A stretch of 64,000 nt of DNA from Clostridia bacterium (GCA_017467275.1 JAFTSN010000016.1:1-64000), one strand, 5' to 3'. Positions 16,653 through 25,883 are shown, numbered from the stretch's first letter. The notes: a model not told the origin generated them from the letters alone. Numbers and translations: made by a program.

Positions 16653-18573
16653 GGCTCGCCTCCCCGCCCGCAGGCAATTCCCCAAAGAGCGCAAGCACGC
16701 TCCGCACAAAATCCCCCGACGTGAAATCGGACTGCGCTTTAACCCCGCGTTTTTCGAGTTCTTCCGTTACCTTTGCCGTAAACGGAATATCGAGCCCGAG
16801 AGAAATTAACTGCTCGGGCGCCGAGAAAAGCGCCTTGGGCGAACACGCCCGAACGACCTTTCCCGCCGAAAATACCGCGGCGCGCGTACAATTCTCCGCA
16901 ATCTCATCCATATCATGCGACACAATTATGACGGTTTTACACCAGTCTTTGTGAATTTTGTGTAAAAGTTTCATAATCTCCTCTTTTCCGAGGGGATCCA
17001 AGCCCGCCGCAGGCTCGTCCAAAACGAGAATTTCGGGTTTTGTGACGATCACACCCGCAATCGCAACCCGCCGTCTCTGCCCGCCCGAAAGCTCGAACGG
17101 CGAACGGTTTTTCACCTCCGCATAGTCGAGTCCGACCGTGGACAACGCTTCCTTGACGGCTTCTGCCGTCTGTTCGTCCGTCAGGGGCTCCTTCGCAAAA
17201 TTCTTGAGCCCGAATGCCACGTCGTCAAACACCGTCTCGGCAAAGAGCTGATATTCGGGGTATTGGAACACCATTCCCACCTTACTTCTCAACGCCTTAA
17301 AATCAGTGGTTTTATCCGTGAGGTCGAAGCCTCCCACCGTAAGCCTCGTTGCAGGCAATGGTGCCTCGCCTTTTTTAGGCTTTTTCGCCTTATACTTTTT
17401 CTGCGCCGTGGGGAGCTTAATGAGCGCGTTCAAATGCTGAACAAAGGTGGATTTTCCGCTTCCCGTATGCCCGATAATCCCGAAAAACTCCCCCGCCCCC
17501 ACGTTGAGATCAACGCCGCTTAACGCATGGGTAGAAAACGGGGAATTGGGATTATAAACGTAGGAAAGATTCTCGCAGAGGATTTCCCCCAAATCGCCCG
17601 TTACGGTGTCGTTTTGCTCCGTTTCATTTTCGGATAAACGCACACCTGCCCCCACCTCTTGCGGTTTTTCAGCCGCGTGAGAAAGCGCGCTAGCAATCTC
17701 TGTTGCCAACGTTTCCGCACCAAAGCAATCGGCGATTTCTAGACCGCCCGCGCGAAGCTGCTCACAGATGCGCAAAGGTCTCGGCGGCAAAAGACGGAAG
17801 CTCCTCAAATCCTCGCTCCGTCCCAAAATCTCCTCGGGTCTGCCCTCCATAACCACCTCGCCTTTGTTCATGACGATCGCACGGTCGGCAAGAAGTGCTT
17901 CCTCGGGGAAATGCGTGATTAAAAGGACGGTGATCCCCTCCTCCTCATTCAGCCTTTTCACGACCTCCACAACCTCCCGCCGCCCTCTCGGGTCGAGCAT
18001 GGCGGTGGACTCGTCCAAAATCATAATTTCGGGCTTGAGCGCTAAAACGCCCGCAATCGCAATGCGTTGCTTTTGCCCGCCCGAAAGGCGCGCGGGCGTC
18101 GCATACCTAAATTTAGACATGCCAACGGCATTGAGCGCAAATTCGATGCGTTCTCCGATCTCCTTACGGGGAACCCCCACGTTTTCGGGTCCGAACGCGA
18201 TATCGTCCTCAACGATCGAAGCGACCGTCTGGTTATCGGGATTCTGAAAGACGAGACCGACCCGACGCCTGATCTCGAATATATTCTTATCGTCCGTCAC
18301 CTCCCGTCCCAAAACGGTAATTTTTCCCGACGTGGGAAACAACAATCCGTTGATGAGGCGGGCAAGGGTGGACTTACCGCTGCCGTTATGCCCGAGGAGC
18401 GCCACGAACTCTCCCTTTTTGACGGACAAGCTCACGCCGCGGAGCGCAAAGCCCTCCCCGTCGAAAAACCCGTCGCTCTCCGTCTCCTCGGTTGCGCTTA
18501 CGCCGTCCCCCTTTCCCTCGTAGGAAAAGCGGACGTTCTCGAATTTAACGGCTTCCTCGTATATTTCTGTCAA
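16645..18573 (-). CDS. ecfA: Fused EcfA1-EcfA2 energy-coupling ATPase
   Basis: This 642-residue protein joins two ABC ATPases normally made as separate EcfA1 and EcfA2 subunits. Domain 1 (about 1-260) has Walker A GHNGSGKST, Q-loop QNPDNQ, signature LSGGQKQR and Walker B IMILDESTAMLDP. A poorly conserved linker of about 80 residues follows. Domain 2 (about 340-610) has GHTGSGKST, QYPEYQLF, LSGGQRRRV, Walker B ILVLDEPAAGLDP and SHD. An unusual acidic insertion (about 20-40) precedes the first Walker A. The start is a TTG at 18573 with AAGGT 7 bases upstream; no suitable ATG is close. The fusion would deliver the heterodimer in one chain. Confidence 0.93.
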   Translation of the reverse strand: MTEIYEEAVKFENVRFSYEGKGDGVSATEETESDGFFDGEGFALRGVSLSVKKGEFVALLGHNGSGKSTLARLINGLLFPTSGKITVLGREVTDDKNIFEIRRRVGLVFQNPDNQTVASIVEDDIAFGPENVGVPRKEIGERIEFALNAVGMSKFRYATPARLSGGQKQRIAIAGVLALKPEIMILDESTAMLDPRGRREVVEVVKRLNEEEGITVLLITHFPEEALLADRAIVMNKGEVVMEGRPEEILGRSEDLRSFRLLPPRPLRICEQLRAGGLEIADCFGAETLATEIASALSHAAEKPQEVGAGVRLSENETEQNDTVTGDLGEILCENLSYVYNPNSPFSTHALSGVDLNVGAGEFFGIIGHTGSGKSTFVQHLNALIKLPTAQKKYKAKKPKKGEAPLPATRLTVGGFDLTDKTTDFKALRSKVGMVFQYPEYQLFAETVFDDVAFGLKNFAKEPLTDEQTAEAVKEALSTVGLDYAEVKNRSPFELSGGQRRRVAIAGVIVTKPEILVLDEPAAGLDPLGKEEIMKLLHKIHKDWCKTVIIVSHDMDEIAENCTRAAVFSAGKVVRACSPKALFSAPEQLISLGLDIPFTAKVTEELEKRGVKAQSDFTSGDFVRSVLALFGELPAGGEASHA

Positions 18574-18621
18574 AATCTTTACCTTCTTTGCCTTTTTAAA
18601 TATCGTTATTTTCCACAGTAT

Positions 18622-18650
18622 ATTATAGCAGATTTTTTAAGTCATTACAA
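18622..18650 (-). promoter_or_regulatory. Sigma-A promoter of the ecf operon
   Basis: On the minus strand TTGTAA (18645-18650) and TATAAT (18622-18627) are spaced by 17 bp, 48 bases upstream of the TTG start. The 377-base gap between ecfA and nifJ holds this and the divergent nifJ promoter; I see no riboswitch in it. Confidence 0.7.
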
Positions 18651-18806
18651 TGAAAATGAGGTGAAATTCTCATCAAAGAGGAAAATTTTTCTCATTTTTT
18701 TATAATTTTCGCCCCCGAACACGCGCAAGTGTGCTCCCGTATTTCGCTTTAGAGAAAAAAGTAGCGATATTTCGCAATATTTTCTCGATATTCCCCCGTT
18801 TTCGTA

Positions 18807-18835
18807 TTGACTTAAACATAAAAAAGGGGTATAAT
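18807..18835 (+). promoter_or_regulatory. Sigma-A promoter of nifJ
   Basis: TTGACT (18807-18812) and TATAAT (18830-18835) are spaced by 17 bp. A leader of about 110 bases without recognisable structure leads to GGAGG and the ATG at 18951. Confidence 0.85.
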
Positions 18836-18950
18836 TAATACGTATGTGAAAATATATCCAAGGCAAGGTATGAACAATCAAAAAGCATCCCGCCCGAACG
18901 TATTTGCACGAACGAATCACAAAGAAAAATTTATTAAACGGAGGTTTAAG

Positions 18951-21900
18951 ATGAAAAAAATGACCATTGACGGTAACACCGCCGCATCGCACGTCGCGTA
19001 TGCGTTCTCTGAAGTTGCCGCCATCTACCCGATCACGCCGTCCTCTCCCATGGCAGAATCTGCCGACGAGTGGGCGACCGCGAAACGCACGAACATGTGG
19101 GGACAGAAGCTGAAGATCGCCGAGCTCCAGTCGGAAGGCGGTGCGGCAGGCGCCGTTCACGGCTCCTTGGCAGCAGGCGCTCTGACCACCACCTACACCG
19201 CTTCGCAGGGCTTGCTGCTCATGATCCCGAACATGTATAAAATCTCGGGCGAGCTGATGCCCATGGTAATGCACGTGTCCGCGCGTGCTCTTGCGGCGCA
19301 CTCCCTGAACATTTTCGGCGACCATTCCGACGTTATGGCATGCCGCCAGACGGGCTTTGCAATGATCGCGTCCTCGTCCGTTCAGGAAGTCATGGACCTC
19401 TCCCTTGTGGCGCATCTTGCGACGCTCAAATCCAAGGTTCCCTTCGTGCAGTTCTTCGACGGATTCCGTACCTCTCACGAGTACTCCAAGATCGACGGCT
19501 TCGACGAAAAGGATAACTACGCGGAGATCAAGGCGATCTTCGATAAGCTCGGCATGCAGAAGTATGTGGACGACTTCAAGTCCCGCGCGCTCAACCCCGA
19601 GCATCCCATTCAGAAAGGTACCGCTCAAAACAGCGACACCTATTTCCAGAACCGCGAAACGGCGAACGCGCATTATAATGCAGTTCCCGGCATCGTTTCG
19701 GAAATGATGGCGGTCGTGTCCGAGCATACGGGCAGAAGCTACCACCTTTTCGACTACGTCGGCGCACCCGATGCGGAAGAAGTAATCGTGCTTATGGGCT
19801 CGGGCGCAGAGACGGTCGAAGAGACCATCAACAAGCTCAACTCGCAGGGCAAGAAATACGGTCTTTTGAAAGTCCGTCTTTACCGTCCCTTCGACGCGAC
19901 GGCGTTCGTTGACGCAATCCCCGCAACCTGCAAGAAACTTGCCGTTCTCGACAGAACGAAAGAGCCCGGCTCGCTTGGCGAACCCCTCTATCTCGACGTC
20001 TGCGCGGCGCTCATCGAAAAGAACAGAACGGACGTCAAGGTCTACGGCGGCAGATACGGTCTCGGTTCCAAGGAATTCACCCCCACGATGGTGCTTTCTA
20101 TCTATAAGAACCTTGAAGCAAAAGAGCCGAAGAACCACTTCACCGTGGGTATTTACGAAGACGTCACGAACACCTCTTTGGACTTCTCCGAAAAGTACGA
20201 CGCAGCTCCCGCAGGTTCCACGTCCTGTAAATTCTACGGTCTTGGCTCCGACGGTACGGTCGGTTCCAACAAGAACACCGTTAAGATTATCGGCGACCAC
20301 ACGGATAAATACGTGCAGGCATATTTCTTCTACGATTCCAAGAAATCGGGCGGTATCACCGTTTCGCACCTCCGTTTCGGCGACAAACCCATTCAGTCGG
20401 AATATCTCATCGACGCGGCGGACTTCATTGCCTGCCACAACCCTTCCTACGTGACCCGCTACGACATGGTTAGCGACCTTAAGGAAGGCGGCGCATTCCT
20501 TTTGAACAGCGAGTGGACGACGGTCGAACAGCTCGAAAAAGAGCTTCCCGCAAAGATGAAAAACGCGCTTGCGCAGAAGAAAGCGAAACTCTACGTTATC
20601 AACGCAATCAAGATCGCAGGCGAGCTCGGTCTTCGCGGCAAGACCTCCACGATCCTGCAATCGGCATTCTTCTATATCAATAAGCAGATCATGCCCTATG
20701 AAAGCGCTGATCCCAACGACAAGAACACGGCTGTCGCGCTCATGAAATACATGGCGTACAAGTCCTTCTCGCGTAAAGGCGACGCGATTGTTCAGATGAA
20801 CTACAACGCGATCGACTCCGCGAAGACCAACCTTGTGGAAATCGAGATCCCCGCTTCTTGGGCTACGACCACCGAGGGCGCTAGCATGGTCAAGCTTGCC
20901 GACAACGATTACTTCCGTAACGTCGTGGCTCCCATCCTTGCGCTTGAGGGAGACAAGCTCCCCTCCTCCGCATTCAACGCAGACGGCTCCGTTCCCACGG
21001 GTACGACCAAGTTTGAAAAACGCGGTGTTGCGGTGCTCGTTCCCGAATGGAACATCGATAAGTGTATTCAGTGTAACCAGTGTTCGTTCGTCTGCCCTCA
21101 CGCGACGATTCGTCCCTACCTCGTTGCAGACGGCACAACCGTTCCCGAAGGCTTTGCGACCAAACCCGCACTTCAGGCAAAGGGCTACACCTTCCGTATG
21201 CAGGTCTCCCCGCTCGACTGTATGGGCTGCGGCGTCTGCGCAGACGTCTGCCCCGTCAACCAGAAAGCGACCAACGACGCTGCGAAGAACGGCACGAAAG
21301 TGGACAAAGCGGCTTGCGCGCTGAACATGGTACCCCTTGAAAAGCTCGCGGCGAAAGAAGCGGCTAATTGGGAATTTGCTCAGGAGCTTCCCGACGTTCC
21401 CGCAGAGGTCGTCGAGAAGATGGCGGACGTCAAGAAGTCCCAGTTCTCGCAGCCTCTCTTCGAGTTCTCGGGCGCTTGCGCAGGTTGCGGCGAAACCCCT
21501 TACGTCAAGGTGCTTACCCAGCTCTTCGGCGATCGTATGATCATCGCGAACGCGACGGGTTGCTCCTCCATCTACGGCGGTTCCTCCCCCACCTGCCCTT
21601 ACACGACGAACAAGAAAGGCCACGGTCCCGCATGGGCAAACTCCCTCTTCGAGGACAATGCGGAATTCGGCTACGGCATGAACCTTGCCTACAAGGCAAG
21701 AAGAGAAGCGTTGGCGGCAAAGGTTGCCAAGCTTGCCGAGCTTTGGGCGGAATATCCCGAATGCGTTGCACCTCTTACTGCATGGCTCGAGAACGTCGAC
21801 GATGCGGAAGGCAGCAAAACGACGGCGGCGGTGCTTGTCGAAGAGCTTGAAAAGTGCAAAGCGGAATGCGAGGGCGAAGAACTCACGCTCGTGGAAGAAA

Positions 21901-22571
21901 TCCTTAAGGATAAGGATTGCCTTGTCAAGAAGTCCTTCTGGATTATCGGCGGCGACGGCTGGGCATACGATATCGGCTACGGCGGTCTCGATCACGTGCT
22001 CGCTTCGGGCGAAGACGTGAACATTCTCGTCCTTGACACGGAGGTTTACTCCAACACGGGCGGTCAGGCTTCCAAGTCCACCCCTATCGCGGCGGTTGCC
22101 AAGTTTGCGGCAGGCGGCAAGAGAGTGAAGAAGAAAGACCTCGGCATGATCGCGGCGACCTACGGTTACGTCTACGTTGCACAGTGCTCCATGGGCTCGG
22201 ATAAAGCGCAGTTCGTGAAAGCATTGAAGGAAGCGGAGGCTTACCACGGTCCTTCCATCATCATCTGCTACGCGCCTTGTATCAACCACGGTATCAACAT
22301 GGGTAAATCCCAGACCGAGGAGAAGAACGCGGTGGATTGCGGTTACTGGCATTTGTACCGTTACAACCCCGAGCTTGCGGAAAAGGGCGAGAATCCCTTC
22401 ACGCTGGATTCCAAGGATCCCACGGGCGATTATCAAGGCTTCCTGATGGGCGAGGTCAGATACGCGTCCCTGAAGAAGACGGAGCCCGAGCTCGCGGAAG
22501 AACTCTATCAGCAGACGGAGAAAGCTTCTCAGCAACGTCTTGCGGGCTACAAGAAAATGGCTGGGAAATAA
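18951..22571 (+). CDS. nifJ: Pyruvate:ferredoxin (flavodoxin) oxidoreductase
   Basis: This 1206-residue single-chain enzyme converts pyruvate and CoA to acetyl-CoA and CO2, reducing ferredoxin. The N-terminal domain has the AIYPITPSSPMAE motif. A ferredoxin domain holds two [4Fe-4S] motifs (CIQCNQCSFVCP near residue 704, CMGCGVCADVCP near 756). The proximal cluster Cys residues are in ACAGCGETPYV. Thiamine diphosphate is bound around 1000-1040 (GDGWAYDIGYGGLDH, YSNTGGQ). ATG at 18951 follows GGAGG; the longer frame to 18846 starts inside the leader. Codon bias is very strong (few rare codons, G/C-ending), which fits very high expression. Reduced ferredoxin could feed NfnAB. Confidence 0.97.
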   Translation: MKKMTIDGNTAASHVAYAFSEVAAIYPITPSSPMAESADEWATAKRTNMWGQKLKIAELQSEGGAAGAVHGSLAAGALTTTYTASQGLLLMIPNMYKISGELMPMVMHVSARALAAHSLNIFGDHSDVMACRQTGFAMIASSSVQEVMDLSLVAHLATLKSKVPFVQFFDGFRTSHEYSKIDGFDEKDNYAEIKAIFDKLGMQKYVDDFKSRALNPEHPIQKGTAQNSDTYFQNRETANAHYNAVPGIVSEMMAVVSEHTGRSYHLFDYVGAPDAEEVIVLMGSGAETVEETINKLNSQGKKYGLLKVRLYRPFDATAFVDAIPATCKKLAVLDRTKEPGSLGEPLYLDVCAALIEKNRTDVKVYGGRYGLGSKEFTPTMVLSIYKNLEAKEPKNHFTVGIYEDVTNTSLDFSEKYDAAPAGSTSCKFYGLGSDGTVGSNKNTVKIIGDHTDKYVQAYFFYDSKKSGGITVSHLRFGDKPIQSEYLIDAADFIACHNPSYVTRYDMVSDLKEGGAFLLNSEWTTVEQLEKELPAKMKNALAQKKAKLYVINAIKIAGELGLRGKTSTILQSAFFYINKQIMPYESADPNDKNTAVALMKYMAYKSFSRKGDAIVQMNYNAIDSAKTNLVEIEIPASWATTTEGASMVKLADNDYFRNVVAPILALEGDKLPSSAFNADGSVPTGTTKFEKRGVAVLVPEWNIDKCIQCNQCSFVCPHATIRPYLVADGTTVPEGFATKPALQAKGYTFRMQVSPLDCMGCGVCADVCPVNQKATNDAAKNGTKVDKAACALNMVPLEKLAAKEAANWEFAQELPDVPAEVVEKMADVKKSQFSQPLFEFSGACAGCGETPYVKVLTQLFGDRMIIANATGCSSIYGGSSPTCPYTTNKKGHGPAWANSLFEDNAEFGYGMNLAYKARREALAAKVAKLAELWAEYPECVAPLTAWLENVDDAEGSKTTAAVLVEELEKCKAECEGEELTLVEEILKDKDCLVKKSFWIIGGDGWAYDIGYGGLDHVLASGEDVNILVLDTEVYSNTGGQASKSTPIAAVAKFAAGGKRVKKKDLGMIAATYGYVYVAQCSMGSDKAQFVKALKEAEAYHGPSIIICYAPCINHGINMGKSQTEEKNAVDCGYWHLYRYNPELAEKGENPFTLDSKDPTGDYQGFLMGEVRYASLKKTEPELAEELYQQTEKASQQRLAGYKKMAGK

Positions 22572-22596
22572 TTCCTCGCTATAAAGCACAAAAACG

Positions 22597-22625
22597 ACCC
22601 GCCGAGGGAACTCGGCGGGTTTTTT
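22597..22625. terminator. Strong terminator after nifJ, bidirectional
   Basis: ACCCGCCGAG and CTCGGCGGGT form a perfect 10-bp stem with a GGAA tetraloop, followed by six T residues on plus. On minus the same stem is followed by GTCG and TTTTT from the A run at 22590-22594, so it may stop transcription both ways. Confidence 0.93.
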
Positions 22626-22633
22626 GTACCCGT

Positions 22634-22661
22634 ATTATACCATAGCTTTTTCCGTTGTCAA
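22634..22661 (-). promoter_or_regulatory. Consensus-like promoter reading antisense into the nifJ terminator
   Basis: On the minus strand TTGACA (22656-22661) and TATAAT (22634-22639) are spaced by 16 bp. Transcription would start near 22626, immediately before the nifJ terminator hairpin, and head into the nifJ 3' end. No minus-strand gene follows. It is either an antisense or tiny-RNA promoter or a relic of rearrangement. Confidence 0.5.
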
Positions 22662-22749
22662 GCCTCTACTGCCAACTTTTTTTCGTTTTTTGAAAAAATT
22701 TTTCGCAACGCTCGGCACCCCTTTCCCTCCTGCCAGCATAAGATGCAAT

Positions 22750-23244
22750 ATGAGCCTTATTATCACAGACTACAACCGAACCGCCGCCACGGCGTATGCA
22801 AAGCGTTGGGCGTTATCCAGAAACCCCGATTTTTATAACTTTGACAAGCTGGGCGGCGACTGCACGAATTTCGCCTCTCAATGCGTCTATGCGGGAAGCG
22901 GAGTCATGAATTTCACGCCCACGTTCGGCTGGTACTATCTATCCCTCAACGATCGCACCCCTTCCTGGACGGGCGTGGAATACCTCTATAACTTCCTCAC
23001 GCAAAACGACGGCGTCGGCCCCTTTGCCGAGGAGGTACCATTGGAGCAAGCAGAGCTCGGCGATCTCGTCCAGCTCGGCAGAGCAACGGGAGATTTTTAT
23101 CATACGCCTGTGATCACGGGCTTTTCGGGCAGAAACGTCCTCGTTTCCGCACACACCTACAACGTCTACAACCGTCCCTTGTCCTCTTACAATTATACAA
23201 GGCTACGCGTTCTACATATCCTCGGCGTGCGAAAGCAAAACTAA
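22750..23244 (+). CDS. Amidase domain protein (Amidase_6 type, putative)
   Basis: This protein of about 164 residues has the signature of the Amidase_6 papain-like domain: YNRTAATAYAKRWA, then GGDCTNFASQCVYAG with the presumed catalytic Cys38, and YHTPVITG with His118. Such domains occur in clostridial wall or spore-associated proteins and probably cleave peptide or amide bonds. No signal peptide is visible, because the frame upstream of this ATG runs through the nifJ terminator region. The start is uncertain: no good ribosome site precedes the ATG at 22750. It stands alone between two terminators on the plus strand. The exact substrate is unknown. Confidence 0.75.
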   Translation: MSLIITDYNRTAATAYAKRWALSRNPDFYNFDKLGGDCTNFASQCVYAGSGVMNFTPTFGWYYLSLNDRTPSWTGVEYLYNFLTQNDGVGPFAEEVPLEQAELGDLVQLGRATGDFYHTPVITGFSGRNVLVSAHTYNVYNRPLSSYNYTRLRVLHILGVRKQN

Positions 23245-23252
23245 AACAAAAA

Positions 23253-23286
23253 AGCCCTTGCGGAGACTCCGTGAGGTCTTTTTCTT
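23253..23286. terminator. Bidirectional terminator between the amidase and PHP phosphatase genes
   Basis: CCTTGCGG and CCGTGAGG form an 8-bp stem with two G-T pairs, flanked by an A run on the left and a T-rich run on the right. It can serve both converging genes. Confidence 0.8.
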
Positions 23287-23293
23287 TTTTCTT

Positions 23294-24061
23294 TTATATA
23301 AAACGAAGTTCAGGCTTTTCCAAGTAGTTCAAACGGTATTTTTCAATGAGCTCGTTTGCACGAACATAAGATTCGTTATCCCCCGCGTCCTTGGGCTCGT
23401 GGGCGTCGTAGCCGACGACGACGGGCGCTCCCGCCTCGCCCGCAAGCTCCCAAAATTTATCGTGCGGATAAAAACGGTTGGTCCGAATGCCTAGAAAATT
23501 GATTTCCAGCGGAGTATTCGTGCGCTTGGCAGCCGCGCAAAGACGGCGTATTTCCCGAACGTAAATCTCCTCCGCGCCCGTAAAATGCAAGAGATCGGGA
23601 TGCGCGACGTAGGTATATGCGCCCGTCTCCATTCCCTCGATCACGCGATCAACGTAGATCTTCAGATCGGCTTCACTGTCATTTTCCCAGCCCGACGGTT
23701 TACTGCTTCTCTCATCGATGAAAAAGTGCTGTCCCAAAATAAAATACTCCACGCCAAGCGACTTGGCAAAGGCAAGCATCTCGGAAAAATAAGCGGGATA
23801 ATATTCCATCTCATAGCCCACGTGAAGGCGTATTTTTCCCGCAAACTCTTTTTTGAGCGCATTGATAGAACGAACGTATTCCTCCGCCGAGTCGGTCAGC
23901 ATGCGGTATCCCGCCTCGAAGCCGTCGGGAAAGCGCAAGGGCGCGTGATCGGAAAAGCCCATCTCCTCCACGCCTGCAGCGATTGCCGCCTCGACGTATT
24001 CCCTGTCCTGCCCTAACGCATGCCTGCAACGGTAAGTATGCGTGTGATAATTATACTTCAT
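23294..24061 (-). CDS. PHP-domain phosphatase, histidinol-phosphatase (HisK) like
   Basis: This 255-residue PHP-superfamily metal-dependent phosphoesterase has the metal-binding HTHTYRCRH at the N-terminus, FSDHAP (about 40-45), GYEMEYYP, GQHFF, AHPDL and GYDAHEP motifs. HisK-type enzymes hydrolyse L-histidinol phosphate. Without his genes nearby the substrate is uncertain, and a general sugar- or polyol-phosphate phosphatase is possible. ATG at 24061 follows GAGG 8 bases upstream; the longer frame overlaps the previous gene implausibly. It is last in the relQ operon, 13 bases after the histidine phosphatase gene. Confidence 0.85.
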   Translation of the reverse strand: MKYNYHTHTYRCRHALGQDREYVEAAIAAGVEEMGFSDHAPLRFPDGFEAGYRMLTDSAEEYVRSINALKKEFAGKIRLHVGYEMEYYPAYFSEMLAFAKSLGVEYFILGQHFFIDERSSKPSGWENDSEADLKIYVDRVIEGMETGAYTYVAHPDLLHFTGAEEIYVREIRRLCAAAKRTNTPLEINFLGIRTNRFYPHDKFWELAGEAGAPVVVGYDAHEPKDAGDNESYVRANELIEKYRLNYLEKPELRFI

Positions 24062-24074
24062 GATTCCAACCTCT

Positions 24075-24800
24075 TTAATCGCGCCGCTCGTCCGAATCGT
24101 AAACCTCGCGGAAACGGGCAGAGAACGACGGCTCCTCACCGCCCATTGTCAAGTGCGTCCGCTCCCCGAACGCCGCGCAACGGAATATGGCAACTCCCTC
24201 TCGCCGCTCCTCCGTGTAGAGGGTGGTAACGGTTGTGGGAAGCGCCACGAAGCCGTGCGTGAGCGCAACGGGCGAAATGCCAAGAATATGCGAAAGTAGC
24301 ACGCATTCCACGCCGAAATGACAAAACAGTGCAATCGTGTCGCGGTTTGCCCGTTCCACCTTGTAGTGGCTCCCCTCACGCTTATAGCCGTGCTTTTCAA
24401 ACAGCCCGTCCAAACCCGCTTTCAGCTCGGCATATTTCTCGGGTACGTCGCTGTTTTTGATAAAGGGAACGTTTAACCAGCCGTCTGCACTTTGAAGCAT
24501 CGGATACTCCTCGCGGAACGTGGGCAAAAGATCCCAGATAAGATGTCCTTTTTCCCCCGTCGGCAAATCGACGGGATACCCGAACTCCTGAAGCCACGGG
24601 AAAATTTCTGCTTGCTTATTAAAGCGTGCGCTCACGAAATCGCAGGTCTCCTTCGCCCGCCCGAGCGGCGAAGAATAAAAGCTGTCGATCTTGTCCTTTT
24701 CAAGCATATCGGCAAGCAGCTTTGCTTCCCGCTTTCCCTTTTCCGTCAGGCAATCGTTCGCATAATTTGGATCGCCGTGGCGTATGATTAAAACTCTCAT
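24075..24800 (-). CDS. Histidine phosphatase (phosphoglycerate mutase-like) family protein
   Basis: This 241-residue member of the branch 1 histidine phosphatase superfamily has the phospho-acceptor motif IIRHGDP (His8), a conserved SSPLGRAKET segment (Arg of the phosphate pocket) and the second His in FCHFG. A central insertion covers about residues 70-125. Substrates in this superfamily vary from sugar phosphates to nucleotides and cannot be told here. It starts 3 bases after the stop of the ComEC-like gene, indicating translational coupling in the relQ operon. Confidence 0.88.
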   Translation of the reverse strand: MRVLIIRHGDPNYANDCLTEKGKREAKLLADMLEKDKIDSFYSSPLGRAKETCDFVSARFNKQAEIFPWLQEFGYPVDLPTGEKGHLIWDLLPTFREEYPMLQSADGWLNVPFIKNSDVPEKYAELKAGLDGLFEKHGYKREGSHYKVERANRDTIALFCHFGVECVLLSHILGISPVALTHGFVALPTTVTTLYTEERREGVAIFRCAAFGERTHLTMGGEEPSFSARFREVYDSDERRD

Positions 24801-24803
24801 TAT

Positions 24804-25853
24804 TTACTCCTTTTGTGTTGTTACGTTATATTTTCCGTCGGGTGAAACCGTGATCATAACCGAGCCGCTCACGTCGGTACGGCAAACACTCGCTCCGTAG
24901 CGTTCAAGATTTTTTAAGGTGTCCGCATGAGGGTGACCATAGGCGTTCCCCTTCCCGCAGGAAATAACGGCTGTTTTCACATTCAAATACCCGAAGAATG
25001 CCAAGCCCGTCGAATCCGCGCTACCGTGATGCGCAACCTTTAAAATTTCGGTAGACGAAAGCTCAAACGCGGGTGCGTTAGGATACTTCAATACGCCCAA
25101 AGCCGCTTGCGCGAGCAGTTTTTCTTCGACCGATTTGCCCGCGTCACCCGTAAAAAGCGCGCTTACCCCGAAATAGTCCAACCAAACGACCGCAGAACAG
25201 TCGTTCACGTCCGTTTCGTCATACTCTCCGTCGTTGACGGCATTATATTCGCAATCGGGATTATCCGACGTTTTCGGCGATAAAAACAAAAGGGTGTAGG
25301 GATATTCCGCCGATTGGGAAGAGATGACCTCGCCCGCATGCGAAACCCTTTTCTCTGCCCCGCTCTTCTCCACGCGCGCACAAAATTCCGCGTATTCCGC
25401 ATTGATGGACCGATCCTCGATCTTAGGCAGATAAACGACCTTTGCGCCCTTATGTTTCAAAAGCGCGTCCAACGAGCCCGCATGATCGGAATCGGGGTGC
25501 GTTAAAAGCACGAAATCGGGCTTGTCTATCCCGAGCGCATTTAGATAGCGCATGACGGCAAGCTCGGTTTTCTGCGACCCGTTGCCGCCGTCGATGATCA
25601 TACTCCTGCCGTCGGGAAGCTCCAAAAGGGTGCAATCGCCCTGCCCGACGTCGATAAAATGGATGCGGAGCTCGCCTTGATTCCGCTTTTCTATTTTTGG
25701 GTTGGAAAAATAATATTTCCACGTCTCCGCGGGATAAATACAAGCAAAAACGCACAGACCCGCCAAGAGAAACAGGACCGCCGCGAGAACAATCCCTGCA
25801 GTTCTTTTCAATCGTTTTTTCTTTTCGGCGTCGTGCGTTTCGTGAAATCTCAT
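24804..25853 (-). CDS. ComEC/Rec2-like metallo-beta-lactamase hydrolase, membrane-anchored
   Basis: This 349-residue protein has an N-terminal transmembrane segment (about 19-42) and then the metallo-beta-lactamase domain found at the C-terminus of the DNA-uptake channel ComEC. It shows FIDVGQGDCTLLELPDGRSM, the metal motif LTHPDSDHAGS, FTGDAG and KVAHHGSADS. The ComEC channel and OB-fold domains are missing, so it should act as an extracytoplasmic, membrane-tethered hydrolase, perhaps a nuclease or phosphodiesterase. It lies 30 bases after relQ in the same operon. Stand-alone forms are common in clostridia, but their role is not established to my knowledge. Confidence 0.87.
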   Translation of the reverse strand: MRFHETHDAEKKKRLKRTAGIVLAAVLFLLAGLCVFACIYPAETWKYYFSNPKIEKRNQGELRIHFIDVGQGDCTLLELPDGRSMIIDGGNGSQKTELAVMRYLNALGIDKPDFVLLTHPDSDHAGSLDALLKHKGAKVVYLPKIEDRSINAEYAEFCARVEKSGAEKRVSHAGEVISSQSAEYPYTLLFLSPKTSDNPDCEYNAVNDGEYDETDVNDCSAVVWLDYFGVSALFTGDAGKSVEEKLLAQAALGVLKYPNAPAFELSSTEILKVAHHGSADSTGLAFFGYLNVKTAVISCGKGNAYGHPHADTLKNLERYGASVCRTDVSGSVMITVSPDGKYNVTTQKE

Positions 25854-25883
25854 CTTTCGTTTACGTTGCGGATGATCCGCGGT

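Noticed and set aside
18645-22589. A 1314-codon open frame on the minus strand opposite nifJ
   Set aside because: It mirrors the strongly biased codon usage of nifJ (third positions rich in C and G keep stops out of the complementary frame). The translation is rich in Arg, Val and His without domains, and the plus-strand frame is unmistakable pyruvate:ferredoxin oxidoreductase.
22650-22735. Minus-strand ribosome-site-like AGGAGGG followed by GTG and a 22-codon frame near the amidase gene
   Set aside because: It is too short, ends within the antisense promoter and no coding pattern is visible.
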